The notes under the pieces are model-generated. The model searched no databases and was not told the origin of the DNA. It worked only from the letters and a program-made list of their open reading frames with translations. From Bradyrhizobium sp. AZCC 1693 (GTDB taxonomy: Bacteria > Pseudomonadota > Alphaproteobacteria > Rhizobiales > Xanthobacteraceae), in the NCBI RefSeq assembly GCF_036924745.1, contig NZ_JAZHSD010000001.1, positions 7,005,001 to 7,069,000 on the forward strand: a stretch of 64,000 bases of DNA. The letters are read 5' to 3'. The translations under genes and the position numbers were made by a program. Shown here in pieces: positions 1-6,868 of the stretch (its first letter is position 1; every line of letters begins with the position of its first letter).

Positions 1-265
1 GAAGGACGGCGCCGCCGAGCACCACACAACAAACCAGCAGCAGCCTGTGGGGATAGGCGTAGGCAAACAACGCGCCGAGCAGGGCGAACGCTAGGACATG
101 CTCGAAATGGGCATAGGTCCTCATTTCCGGACCCATCAAGAGCGGTGCAAGCTTGAAATAGATCGCGTACACGAATCCGACGCGCGTCAACGTCGCGTAA
201 GCGATCACGATGATGCCAACCCACGCAGCTATCGTAATGAGCTTGGTCCTGATCTTCCGGTTCAT
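1..265 (-). CDS. VanZ-like membrane protein, 3' end cut by window edge
   Basis: Reading the minus strand from the ATG at 265 gives 88 codons with no stop before the window edge. The product starts MNRKIRTKLITIAAW, has a hydrophobic first helix, then the segment FEHVLAFALLGALFAYAYP and another hydrophobic helix. The phrase F-x-H-x-x-A-F-A-x-L-G is typical of VanZ-like small membrane proteins, which are often found beside polysaccharide genes; their function is mostly unknown. Only the N-terminal part can be judged. No good ribosome site is visible in front of the ATG, and a TTG lies four codons upstream. Confidence 0.6.
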   Translation of the reverse strand, partial: MNRKIRTKLITIAAWVGIIVIAYATLTRVGFVYAIYFKLAPLLMGPEMRTYAHFEHVLAFALLGALFAYAYPHRLLLVCCVVLGGAVL

Positions 266-707
266 GTTGAACTTGTGCAATGGCGTTCGCTTCCGCGCGA
301 ATGAATAGGCTGTTTAACCTTACCGCGGAGAAACATTCGGGTGAACGGTCTCGCTTGTCGATCCTCGCGCTCGACTGCGGTGGTGGGCAGTTCCTGGCGC
401 GAACGGCGGCGGCGTGACCGCAAGTGCAGTACTTGTCTTTTCCGCTCGCGGAGTGCGTTTCCCTCCATCGAGACCAGAAGACTGAACCTCTATCGAACTC
501 TGAATTCCGAGACAGAGGCCTTGCCCCGGCGATACTCTTGGACCCTACGGAATCGTCTGCAAGATCAGCCCGTTCTGCGCATGGTCAGGACGTCAATCTG
601 ATTTAAATGGCATTGATTTTTAATATGTTTAAAATTATTTAATGAAATAAAAGCCGCGGCGCTGCCCTGAGATCTGGAATTAGCCTCGCAGAATCATGCT
701 GCGGGAC
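266..707. other. Intergenic stretch with no supported gene
   Basis: About 440 bases between the VanZ-like gene and the terminator of the PEP-CTERM gene. Short open frames exist on both strands, but none has a ribosome site, a recognisable motif or convincing composition. The part from about 600 to 655 is strongly AT-rich compared with its surroundings. The left part must hold the promoter of the VanZ-like gene; no clear promoter boxes could be picked. Confidence 0.4.
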
Positions 708-737
708 AAAAAAGAAGCCGCCCGATCGGGCGGCTTC
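708..737 (-). terminator. Rho-independent terminator of the PEP-CTERM gene
   Basis: On the minus strand a perfect ten-base stem (GAAGCCGCCC with GGGCGGCTTC, loop GATC) is followed by six T. It lies 24 bases after the stop of the PEP-CTERM gene that ends at 761. Confidence 0.9.
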
Positions 738-760
738 CAACTCAAATACGGCTGAAATCA

Positions 761-1426
761 TCAAGCGAGACGAAAGCCGATCTTCTTCGAAGTTTCCCGG
801 CGGCGATAGGCCAGAAAGCCAACCCCGACGAAGCCCAGGATCATCATCGCCCAAGTCGATGCCTCAGGGACAGCCGCCACCGTTGCGTTATCGACCACAA
901 AGTCTGCCGCCGGAACGCCCTGTCCATGGAAATTCAGCGAGAAAGTATACGGACCGGCACTGGCCGCGAAAATAGCCGAGTAAAGGGTCCATCCGCTCGC
1001 CAAAGTCTTGGCCGTGAAAAGCGGGGAGAGCACTCCGTCTACGTTCGACTGGAGAGTAGCATCGAACGGGTTATTCCGGCCGTTGTTGGGGGAATAGACC
1101 TCGAAGCTTACTTGATAATTCTGACCCTGCGTCAGGCTGATCGACTGGGAGATCGATTGGGTTGCAGTGTCCGAAACGAAGTAAGCACCGTAGTTTCCAC
1201 CGTTGGGTGCTGTGGGGATGGGTTCCCCGAACGCGCCGGTGGGATAATCGCCGGGTTGATTATAGGCAATAACGACCTGAGGATAGCTAGTGCCAAGATT
1301 CACCGTCCAATTGGTGAAATTCCCTGATTCAAACCCGCCGTTTAGAAGCACATTCGCCTGCGAGGCGCCGCTCTGAAGCAGAACGCCAATTAATGCAGCG
1401 CCAGTAAATTTGAGCAGCCTATTCAT
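761..1426 (-). CDS. PEP-CTERM (PEPxxWA type) secreted protein
   Basis: 221 residues from the ATG at 1426, chosen over an upstream in-frame start because CCAGGAG lies just before it and the signal peptide then begins at once ([18 protein letters not shown], cleavage near SQA-NV). The middle part ([12 protein letters not shown]) resembles the carbohydrate-binding-like domains common in exported PEP-CTERM proteins. The C-terminus shows the sorting signal: [14 protein letters not shown], a hydrophobic helix, then AYRRR. Such proteins are cut by an exosortase in the inner membrane; the exosortase at 34.4 kb is the likely enzyme. The gene stands alone, with its own promoter and terminator. Confidence 0.9.
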   Translation of the reverse strand: MNRLLKFTGAALIGVLLQSGASQANVLLNGGFESGNFTNWTVNLGTSYPQVVIAYNQPGDYPTGAFGEPIPTAPNGGNYGAYFVSDTATQSISQSISLTQGQNYQVSFEVYSPNNGRNNPFDATLQSNVDGVLSPLFTAKTLASGWTLYSAIFAASAGPYTFSLNFHGQGVPAADFVVDNATVAAVPEASTWAMMILGFVGVGFLAYRRRETSKKIGFRLA

Positions 1427-1454
1427 TTTTTCACTCCTGGAATTTAATAAGATA

Positions 1455-1483
1455 TTAATATCTGCGAATTCTAGCCAAGTCAA
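1455..1483 (-). promoter_or_regulatory. Sigma-70-type promoter of the PEP-CTERM gene
   Basis: On the minus strand TTGACT (1483-1478) and TATTAA (1460-1455) are separated by 17 bases. The -10 box lies about 30 bases in front of the ATG at 1426, with the ribosome site between. Both boxes are close to the sigma-70 consensus. Confidence 0.6.
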
Positions 1484-2029
1484 CCGCGGCGCACAACATT
1501 TTAATCATTCGTTTATCAGTTTTCTAGGCTGTTTTGTTCATTTTTGAACCAGGAAAGTCAATTTCGTGGCAGGTCGTTCTATTCGACCACCCAGGCCTCG
1601 GCCGGGCAATTTGCCATCCTAATACTGGAGATGATTCCATCGGAATGACGAAACTTGTCGTGGCTAGATATGATCCAAAATCTAGATCATTTTTTCAAGG
1701 GCAATTAAACGTTTTCCCACCTTGTGGCACCGTCCATCCGTGCGGCGCTTGTGAGCACGGTCCATGGTCTACCTGTGGGAAGATCGAAATCGTCAAAAAA
1801 ACGAGACCAAAACTCGGAGGCTGACGCGGCGAGGTGATTATTGTCCGAAGTAGGGCTGGTCGCCCTTCGGTCGTTGTCGAACACGCGCCTGTTGGCATGA
1901 AACGTAGCCAGTCAGCGTAGATGCGCCGGCCCGCCTTCAATGACACGGCATATTTGTCTGATCCGTGCTTGCATCCAGATAAGCTCTGACATCAATTTGG
2001 AAACGACGCACTACCCCAAATGGCCGAAT
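1484..2029. other. Intergenic stretch with no supported gene
   Basis: About 550 bases of lower GC than the flanking core genes. An open frame at 1534-1824 on the plus strand has no ribosome site and no family features, so I do not call it. The stretch holds nothing else that I can name. Confidence 0.4.
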
Positions 2030-2725
2030 CTATGTCTTGAGCGGATATTCTCGCAGCAAGGGTACAGCCCTCAGTTGTTCGGCCATTCCGGGATTTGAAG
2101 TCAAGACTACCCAACCCCTCCTTGCGCCAGTTTCTTCCTTTGATCGAGTTGTGGGGTAGAAGCACGACAGTTTCGGGAGGTCGGAATTCCGAACATAGGC
2201 GAGGGTAAGTTCCTCGTCAGGCGCGTAGTGGTCGAAGCCATAACCCGGATCATCCTCGACCTTGAAATCGTCGATCAGGACGACGGCGTTGGCATAGTGA
2301 TTGAAAATCAATTCGAGTTCCTCCCGCAATGGGAGATGACTTTCCCAATGAGAATCCAGATAGAAAAATTGTCGTGCGTCCTTCTCCACCGATCCGAGAG
2401 CAATCCGTTCCTTCAAAAACGGGACTGAGGATTGCAAGTAAATTTTCGCGTTCGTGAATCTGGCCAGCCGAGCCCGTGAAAAAGTCCAATAGCGTTCCGC
2501 AAGTTCGACTGTTTCGAATGGAAGGCCAAATTGGGCAAACCATTCAGCCGTAGTGCCGCGAAACGTTCCAGTTTCGACAATTCTTTCAATGGCGAGCACG
2601 TGAATGATCTGGCGCGTTGCCTCCAATCTGGAGGTCATGCCGTTCATGGCAAAACCCCAAGGATAGAACTTGCCTTTGCTGCGAGAATAGTAATCCGCAA
2701 GACCAATGACGCGTTGAAAATTCAT
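2030..2725 (-). CDS. SAM-dependent methyltransferase-like protein
   Basis: 231 residues; ATG at 2725 with GGAGGGG three bases before it. Residues around 45-65 (IERIVETGTFRGTTAEWFAQ) resemble motif I of class I methyltransferases in the E-x-G-x-x-x-G form seen in polysaccharide-associated enzymes. The later FYLDSHW and VVLIDDF segments would be the acidic strand ends of the Rossmann fold. I see no specific substrate signature. Its base composition is noticeably AT-richer than the flanking core genes, as in the cassette at 10.9-20.3 kb, which suggests transfer. Function in sugar modification is an inference. Confidence 0.6.
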   Translation of the reverse strand: MNFQRVIGLADYYSRSKGKFYPWGFAMNGMTSRLEATRQIIHVLAIERIVETGTFRGTTAEWFAQFGLPFETVELAERYWTFSRARLARFTNAKIYLQSSVPFLKERIALGSVEKDARQFFYLDSHWESHLPLREELELIFNHYANAVVLIDDFKVEDDPGYGFDHYAPDEELTLAYVRNSDLPKLSCFYPTTRSKEETGARRGWVVLTSNPGMAEQLRAVPLLREYPLKT

Positions 2726-3125
2726 AACCCCTCCGCAAAGTGATTATGCAAAGTGACCATATACGATGCTTTCCCGTACAGGTAATTTCGGTAGATCCGC
2801 ATTTTTAAATGCTTCTGAAAACAAATCCATCGATAAATATGTGTGGATTTGAGTCGGTTTGAATAACCTGTCGTGATGCCGCTGCTGAAGGATCGCGATA
2901 CATATCGCCGCAATGCCGCGCTTGATAGCTGTGCCTTCTCATTTTGGCACTTTGTACCTGTTTCGGGCGACTTTCGAGCTAATAGAATCCTTAACCTTAC
3001 CTCAGTCGGACAGGTCAGAGGGATTTGCCAAGCCTTGCCGGGCGGCGGCGGTAAACTTTCCGATAAGGGAAACCAACGATTGCGGACCGGTCGCTTAGGC
3101 GAAGTCCAACGGATTTTCGATAAGA
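2726..3125. other. Intergenic stretch with no supported gene
   Basis: About 400 bases. The left end must carry the promoter of the methyltransferase-like gene and is AT-rich (2750-2870). The overlapping open frames at 2873-3217 have neither ribosome site nor recognisable motifs. Confidence 0.35.
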
Positions 3126-3353
3126 TTGCTGAAAGACAAAATCAACAAGGGATGGGTGGGTCGGGTGTTTGCGGATCGGCGAAAAAGCGAACGTCGCTCC
3201 TCTCACGGGGCGGCTAAGATTCAATTCGGGGTCGGCTCCCTGCCGCGCGATTGCACGATCACGGATTGGCATGGCGCATCGGATGCGAGTTCGGCGCCCA
3301 GTTCATCGACCATCTTGCTACGGCTCCGTCGCAGCATTCCAGTCCGCGGGGTA
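3126..3353 (+). pseudogene. Decayed PilZ-domain gene
   Basis: The frame starting at 3126 (TTG) contains DRRKSERRSSHGAAKI and then LPRDCTITDW. This is the RRxxRR arginine motif and the start of the PilZ barrel, which bind cyclic di-GMP. The expected middle part is missing. A different frame, starting near 3278, gives IGCEFGAQFIDHL, which looks like the end of a PilZ domain (IGxxF). About 40 residues are lost and the frame is broken between the halves, so this looks like a pseudogene. The small secreted-protein gene at 3372 follows at once. Confidence 0.5.
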
Positions 3354-3371
3354 GCGCGAGGACGCCGGAAT

Positions 3372-3677
3372 ATGCGTAAGGCTCATTCAGCCCTGTTTGC
3401 GCTTTGCCTGGCGGTCATGATCGTCCCGGACATCGCGGCCGCAGGCGGCGCGTTTGTCGTTGCCCCGGGATTTCGCGGGTTTGCCTATGCGGGCGGGTAT
3501 GGCTACGCGCGCCTCTACGGTCATCCATTCGACGACGGCTACGACTATCCGTTCGGCTATGGCGAGTATGCCGAGTACGGCCCATGGGCCTACCGTAGCG
3601 ATAGTGCCTGCTATGTGCTGCGTCGGGTATGGACCGGCAGGGGCTGGCGGCAAAGGGCGGTCAGGATTTGCGATTAA
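3372..3677 (+). CDS. Small secreted Gly/Tyr-rich protein
   Basis: 101 residues. The ATG at 3372 starts a clean signal peptide (MRKAHSALFALCLAVMIV, cleavage near IAAAGG). The mature part is rich in Gly, Tyr, Phe and Asp (repeated GY, YGYA and GYDYPFGYGEY) and ends with two cysteines (SACYVLRRVW and VRICD) that could form a disulfide. Small envelope proteins of this build are common in bradyrhizobia, but I know no function. A longer frame upstream belongs to the PilZ remnant and is not part of this gene. Confidence 0.65.
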   Translation: MRKAHSALFALCLAVMIVPDIAAAGGAFVVAPGFRGFAYAGGYGYARLYGHPFDDGYDYPFGYGEYAEYGPWAYRSDSACYVLRRVWTGRGWRQRAVRICD

Positions 3678-3725
3678 GCGCAGGATGCGGTCCGGCGCGA
3701 TGACGCCCGTAGGCGCGCGCTTAAA

Positions 3726-3833
3726 CTAGAAGTCAAACGCCCAGGCGAGGCTATGCAGAAGCAACCACGACCAGCCGATCATGGCTGCGCCGATGGCAAA
3801 CAGGTAGGCGAATCTGGTAACGCTTGAACGCAT
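3726..3833 (-). CDS. Tiny single-helix membrane protein (cassette copy 1, gene B)
   Basis: 35 residues from the ATG at 3833, too short for usual gene finding: MRSSVTRFAYLFAIGAAM followed by IGWSWLLLHSLAWAFDF. It is one hydrophobic helix with a positive N-terminus, so the N-terminus is expected inside. It starts four bases after the stop of the small basic gene ending at 3838. The same pair occurs at 40982-41259, where the second protein shares the pattern Y-L-x-A-I-G-x-A-M-[IV]-G-W-x-W. That conservation of protein and order is the main evidence that it is real. Function unknown. Confidence 0.65.
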   Translation of the reverse strand: MRSSVTRFAYLFAIGAAMIGWSWLLLHSLAWAFDF

Positions 3834-3837
3834 GATG

Positions 3838-3999
3838 TTACTTCGAGACACGGCTGACAGCGGCCGGCGCCCGTAGCGCGGCCTGGGTCCGGACGACGGC
3901 CTGGCGCAACCTCACTACTTCTGCGTAACGGTGGCTCAGTGACTTCTCGGCTGGCAATTCCCGGATATTTTTTGGTTTGTTCAAACGCTGTCGCTTCAC
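3838..3999 (-). CDS. Small basic protein (cassette copy 1, gene A)
   Basis: 53 residues from a GTG at 3999, with GGCGGAG six bases before it. The N-terminus is basic (MKRQRLNKPKNIRELP), followed by a probable amphipathic helix SHRYAEVVRLRQAVVRTQAA. The copy at 40982-41146 has 54 residues and shares the basic N-terminus, an LP step and the pattern R-Y-x-E-x-x-R-L-R near the same place. The tiny membrane-protein gene follows after four bases, so the two are probably made together. No known family is recognised. Confidence 0.6.
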   Translation of the reverse strand: MKRQRLNKPKNIRELPAEKSLSHRYAEVVRLRQAVVRTQAALRAPAAVSRVSK

Positions 4000-4269
4000 G
4001 AAATACTCCGCCGTTCATACAATCAATTTGGCCGAATACGGCAACTTAAAAACAACCATAGTTTCCCGCGCGCCGTTCGCAACGCAACTCGCGCGTTAAG
4101 CTTGATACCCGCGCAAAACGTTAAATCGGGAACTTCGCTCTGACGCTTGGGTGATGCACCGCCGATCCCGGATGCTCGAACCATCGCCACCCTCCCGCAG
4201 AAGGCCGTACGATCGCTGAACGGATGCTGAACGATCAACCCCAATACGCAGCACGTTCCGAAGCCGGGC
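4000..4269. other. Upstream region of the small-gene cassette, no gene seen
   Basis: 270 bases between the stop of the large hypothetical gene and the start of the small basic gene, both on the minus strand. It should hold the promoter of the small-gene pair. I could not fix promoter boxes, and no open frame here looks coding. Confidence 0.35.
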
Positions 4270-5697
4270 CTACCTGGACGATGCCGCCGGTGCCCCGCCG
4301 GCACTCTTGTGCCATGGCCAGGTCGAAAGGATGCGCTCTGCGTCGGCTTCGAGAAGCTTTCGCTTCGCGATGACTTCTTCCTTCACAAGCCGGAGATCTT
4401 CGTCCTGATAGAAGAAATCGGAGCAGCGTGAATTGTAGTCATTTGCAAGTGCGTTATAGGCGCGGATATCTTCGGGCCCCCGGACCTGTTGCTTGACCAC
4501 GCGTAGTCGTTCTTCCTGAAAATGACAGTAACGAACATATTCTCGCGGAAAGCGTTGGCCTTTGCCGACCGGGGGAAACAGCTCCGGCCCCGTTTTCGGC
4601 TGAGGCGAATCAGGTGTCGAGGCGACGGAGGACGCCGCTCCAAGGTCGAAAGTCCAATACGCCCCCAGAAGTCCAAGCATGGCCAGCAGCGCCGCAGCCG
4701 CGAGCATGGCTTTCTTGATGTGACGAAAACCGCTGCTTCCTTCGGGCACCGTGAGATCCCGGTCTGGTTCGATGCCTTTCGAAGTGGCGCGCTGTATGTC
4801 GCGCAGTACTTCTCCGACCTCGGCGAGCCGCGCCGCGGTATCCGGAATTGATCGGAAAGCGTCGAGCGCGTGATCCAGGATCTGCTGCGCCCTGAGGTAA
4901 TGGTGCGGGTTGCTCAGATGGCCGAGCAGGCCAAATATGCGATCAGGGGCGACGTTCATCTGCGGGTCGCGGAGCCCCTCCTGCGCATCCAGCACTAGCA
5001 GGGGCTCGCAGAGGAAGGTCCAGCGACGCAGCGCGTCGGCTAATCCGTCAATCGAGGATGGATCGTCCGGTCGTTGTTCCAGCGATTGGCAGGCATGGTC
5101 GACCTGCCGATCAGCTCTGGAGCGCATCTCTCCAACGGCGCGCCGATAGGCCGCCAGCAGGAGAGAATGCGTTTGGATGAGCGGCCGGTCACACGTTGCG
5201 AGGATCTGACGGCTGGATTCCAGCAGTGGCCCTGCGGCGCTTTCAACCGGATCGTAGGCCCCAATCACGGCCACGCAGTGGGCATTAAGCAGATCGTTCA
5301 AGCCGTCCCTTACGCTCGCTAGCGATGGGGGAGGCCAACCGGCTCGTTGCCGAAGCGCCTGCAGGGCCTGATAGATTTCCATGACATCGATGGAATTGTG
5401 CGCGCCCGTCAAGGCAAGGAGCAGTTCGCTCGATGCGCCGCAGCGAGCTGCGTAACGTGCAATGAAATTGGCCCTTGAAATCGGTGCAAACTGAGCCGAC
5501 GTTCGCAGTATGTCTTCGTCGGAAGCGTCGGCAGGCAGCTCGGCGTAAAAGAGATCGACGCGATCGGGCGTGCTGCCGAGCGGATAGGAGAGTTCGCCCG
5601 GCAGGCGCCGGACCGGGTCCAGGAGATTTGCATAGGTCTCCGCCAGGCTCGTCTCCGGCGAGATACGCGTCTCTCGTGGGTCGGGTTTGGAAATCAG
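4270..5697 (-). CDS. Hypothetical protein with one membrane helix and a conserved-looking Cys-containing tail
   Basis: About 475 residues. The open frame runs further upstream, but that part lies over the GT2 gene in another frame and looks like shadow sequence. No ATG or GTG lies near the end of the GT2 gene. A CTG at 5697, overlapping the GT2 stop, is the most fitting start; an ATT follows. Residues 1-350 are mostly helical without a known motif. A single membrane helix (AAALLAMLGLLGAYW) follows, then a tail with YCHFQEERL, GPEDIRAYNALANDYNSRC and DFFYQDEDL. The tail looks like a defined domain with two cysteines. Overlap with the GT2 gene implies co-translation. Function unknown. Confidence 0.6.
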   Translation of the reverse strand: MISKPDPRETRISPETSLAETYANLLDPVRRLPGELSYPLGSTPDRVDLFYAELPADASDEDILRTSAQFAPISRANFIARYAARCGASSELLLALTGAHNSIDVMEIYQALQALRQRAGWPPPSLASVRDGLNDLLNAHCVAVIGAYDPVESAAGPLLESSRQILATCDRPLIQTHSLLLAAYRRAVGEMRSRADRQVDHACQSLEQRPDDPSSIDGLADALRRWTFLCEPLLVLDAQEGLRDPQMNVAPDRIFGLLGHLSNPHHYLRAQQILDHALDAFRSIPDTAARLAEVGEVLRDIQRATSKGIEPDRDLTVPEGSSGFRHIKKAMLAAAALLAMLGLLGAYWTFDLGAASSVASTPDSPQPKTGPELFPPVGKGQRFPREYVRYCHFQEERLRVVKQQVRGPEDIRAYNALANDYNSRCSDFFYQDEDLRLVKEEVIAKRKLLEADAERILSTWPWHKSAGGAPAASSR

Positions 5698-6677
5698 GAG
5701 GTCAAGGCCGGATTCTTGACGTCGGCTACCTTGAAGCCTTTGAAAAATACGCTGTGCCGGATTGAATCGGTAAGGTGCTGCGGAGGCGTGGTGTCTTCCC
5801 GTCCGGTAAGAAGGACCCGCAATCGCCAGAGCGACAGGCCCGCGATTCTGGAAATGTCGACCATGGCGGCGTAGAACGGGCCGTAATTTTTCAGGAAGTG
5901 GCGTCTGCGCGCGTCCAGGAGATAGGGCGGCAAGCGCTTGGGCTTGCTGTTCACGCCGGTCGATTGACCGACGAGGTGGACCACTCGGCTTGCCGGAACA
6001 TACCAGCTCGGCCATCCCCGCTTTTTGGCATTGAAGCAATAATCGATGTCGTCGAAATAGGTGAAATAGCCTTCGTCGAGCAATCCCGTCGCTTCCATGG
6101 TCTCACGCCGGATGATCATGCTGGCGCCCGAAACCCAATCTGTCTCGAAGGCATGATCGACCACGGGCGGGGCCACCACCCATCGGCTCAGCAGCTTGCT
6201 GACCAATCCAAGTTTCAGGCTGCCCTCGAACTCTCCCAGCGGCGATTGAAAGCGGAACGCGGACCGTTGCGGCGTGCCATCGGGCTCTTCGAGCCGGCTG
6301 CCGCCAATACCGACTTCCGGATTGTTGTCCATGAAGTCGACGAGCGCCTTGAATGCGTTCGGCCGGACGATCGTATCGGAATTGAGCAGCAGAAAATATT
6401 CGGGCTTGTCAGCCGATTCCAGCGCGGGCCGCAGGATCGCATTGTTGCCGCCGGTAAATCCGAGATTTACGTCGAGCGCCTTGAGCGTGCACCATGATGA
6501 CCAGCCATTGTCGTCGATCGCGCGCCGGAGGACTTCGGTGGAACCATCTTCGGACCCGTTCTCGCAGATCACGACATGGATGCCGGGAACGCTGGCGATC
6601 TCCTCTGCGACTGAATGCAGGCAATCAATCGCAAGATGGGTGACGCGGTAATTAACGATAACAACGAGCAATTTCAC
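5694..6677 (-). CDS. Glycosyltransferase family 2 (rhamnosyltransferase-like)
   Basis: 327 residues, ATG at 6677. The N-terminus LLVVIVNYRVTHLAIDCL, then ENGSEDGS, NLGFTGGNNAI and LLLNSDTIV (the DxD-like metal site) are classical GT2 family A features. GGSRLEEPDG and the later DWVSGASMIIRRE and DIDYCFNAKKRG match the WcaA/WbbL-like rhamnosyltransferase subgroup that adds sugars to lipid-linked repeat units. It is cytoplasmic, with no membrane helices. The next gene overlaps its stop. It lies apart from the main glycosyltransferase clusters, so its polymer is unproven. Confidence 0.85.
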   Translation of the reverse strand: MKLLVVIVNYRVTHLAIDCLHSVAEEIASVPGIHVVICENGSEDGSTEVLRRAIDDNGWSSWCTLKALDVNLGFTGGNNAILRPALESADKPEYFLLLNSDTIVRPNAFKALVDFMDNNPEVGIGGSRLEEPDGTPQRSAFRFQSPLGEFEGSLKLGLVSKLLSRWVVAPPVVDHAFETDWVSGASMIIRRETMEATGLLDEGYFTYFDDIDYCFNAKKRGWPSWYVPASRVVHLVGQSTGVNSKPKRLPPYLLDARRRHFLKNYGPFYAAMVDISRIAGLSLWRLRVLLTGREDTTPPQHLTDSIRHSVFFKGFKVADVKNPALTS

Positions 6678-6730
6678 GGCATGAGACCAGTTGGGTGAAA
6701 ATAATTGGCGATCATTAGTCTTGTGGATCA

Positions 6731-6758
6731 GAAAAGAAAAGGCGCCTTTGGGGCCTTG
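6731..6758 (-). terminator. Probable terminator of the RND permease gene
   Basis: On the minus strand an imperfect stem (AAGGCCCC with GGCGCCTT, one mismatch, loop AAA) is followed by TTTTCTTTTC. It lies about 110 bases after the stop of the RND gene. Confidence 0.45.
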
Positions 6759-6868
6759 TTTAATGCATTGGGATAAACGTTAAAGGCGGACTTTATGGCT
6801 GCGGCGGCAAAGTCCAAGCCCGAGCCTGGCTTGGCAGATCGCCAACCCCTCCGCACCGGGGCGTCGGT

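Noticed and set aside
1534..1824. Open frame of 96 codons on the plus strand
   Set aside because: No ribosome site, no motif, AT-rich mixed codon use; kept as intergenic.
5698..6039. N-terminal extension of the hypothetical at 4270
   Set aside because: These codons lie in another frame of the GT2 gene and look random; the start was placed near the end of GT2.
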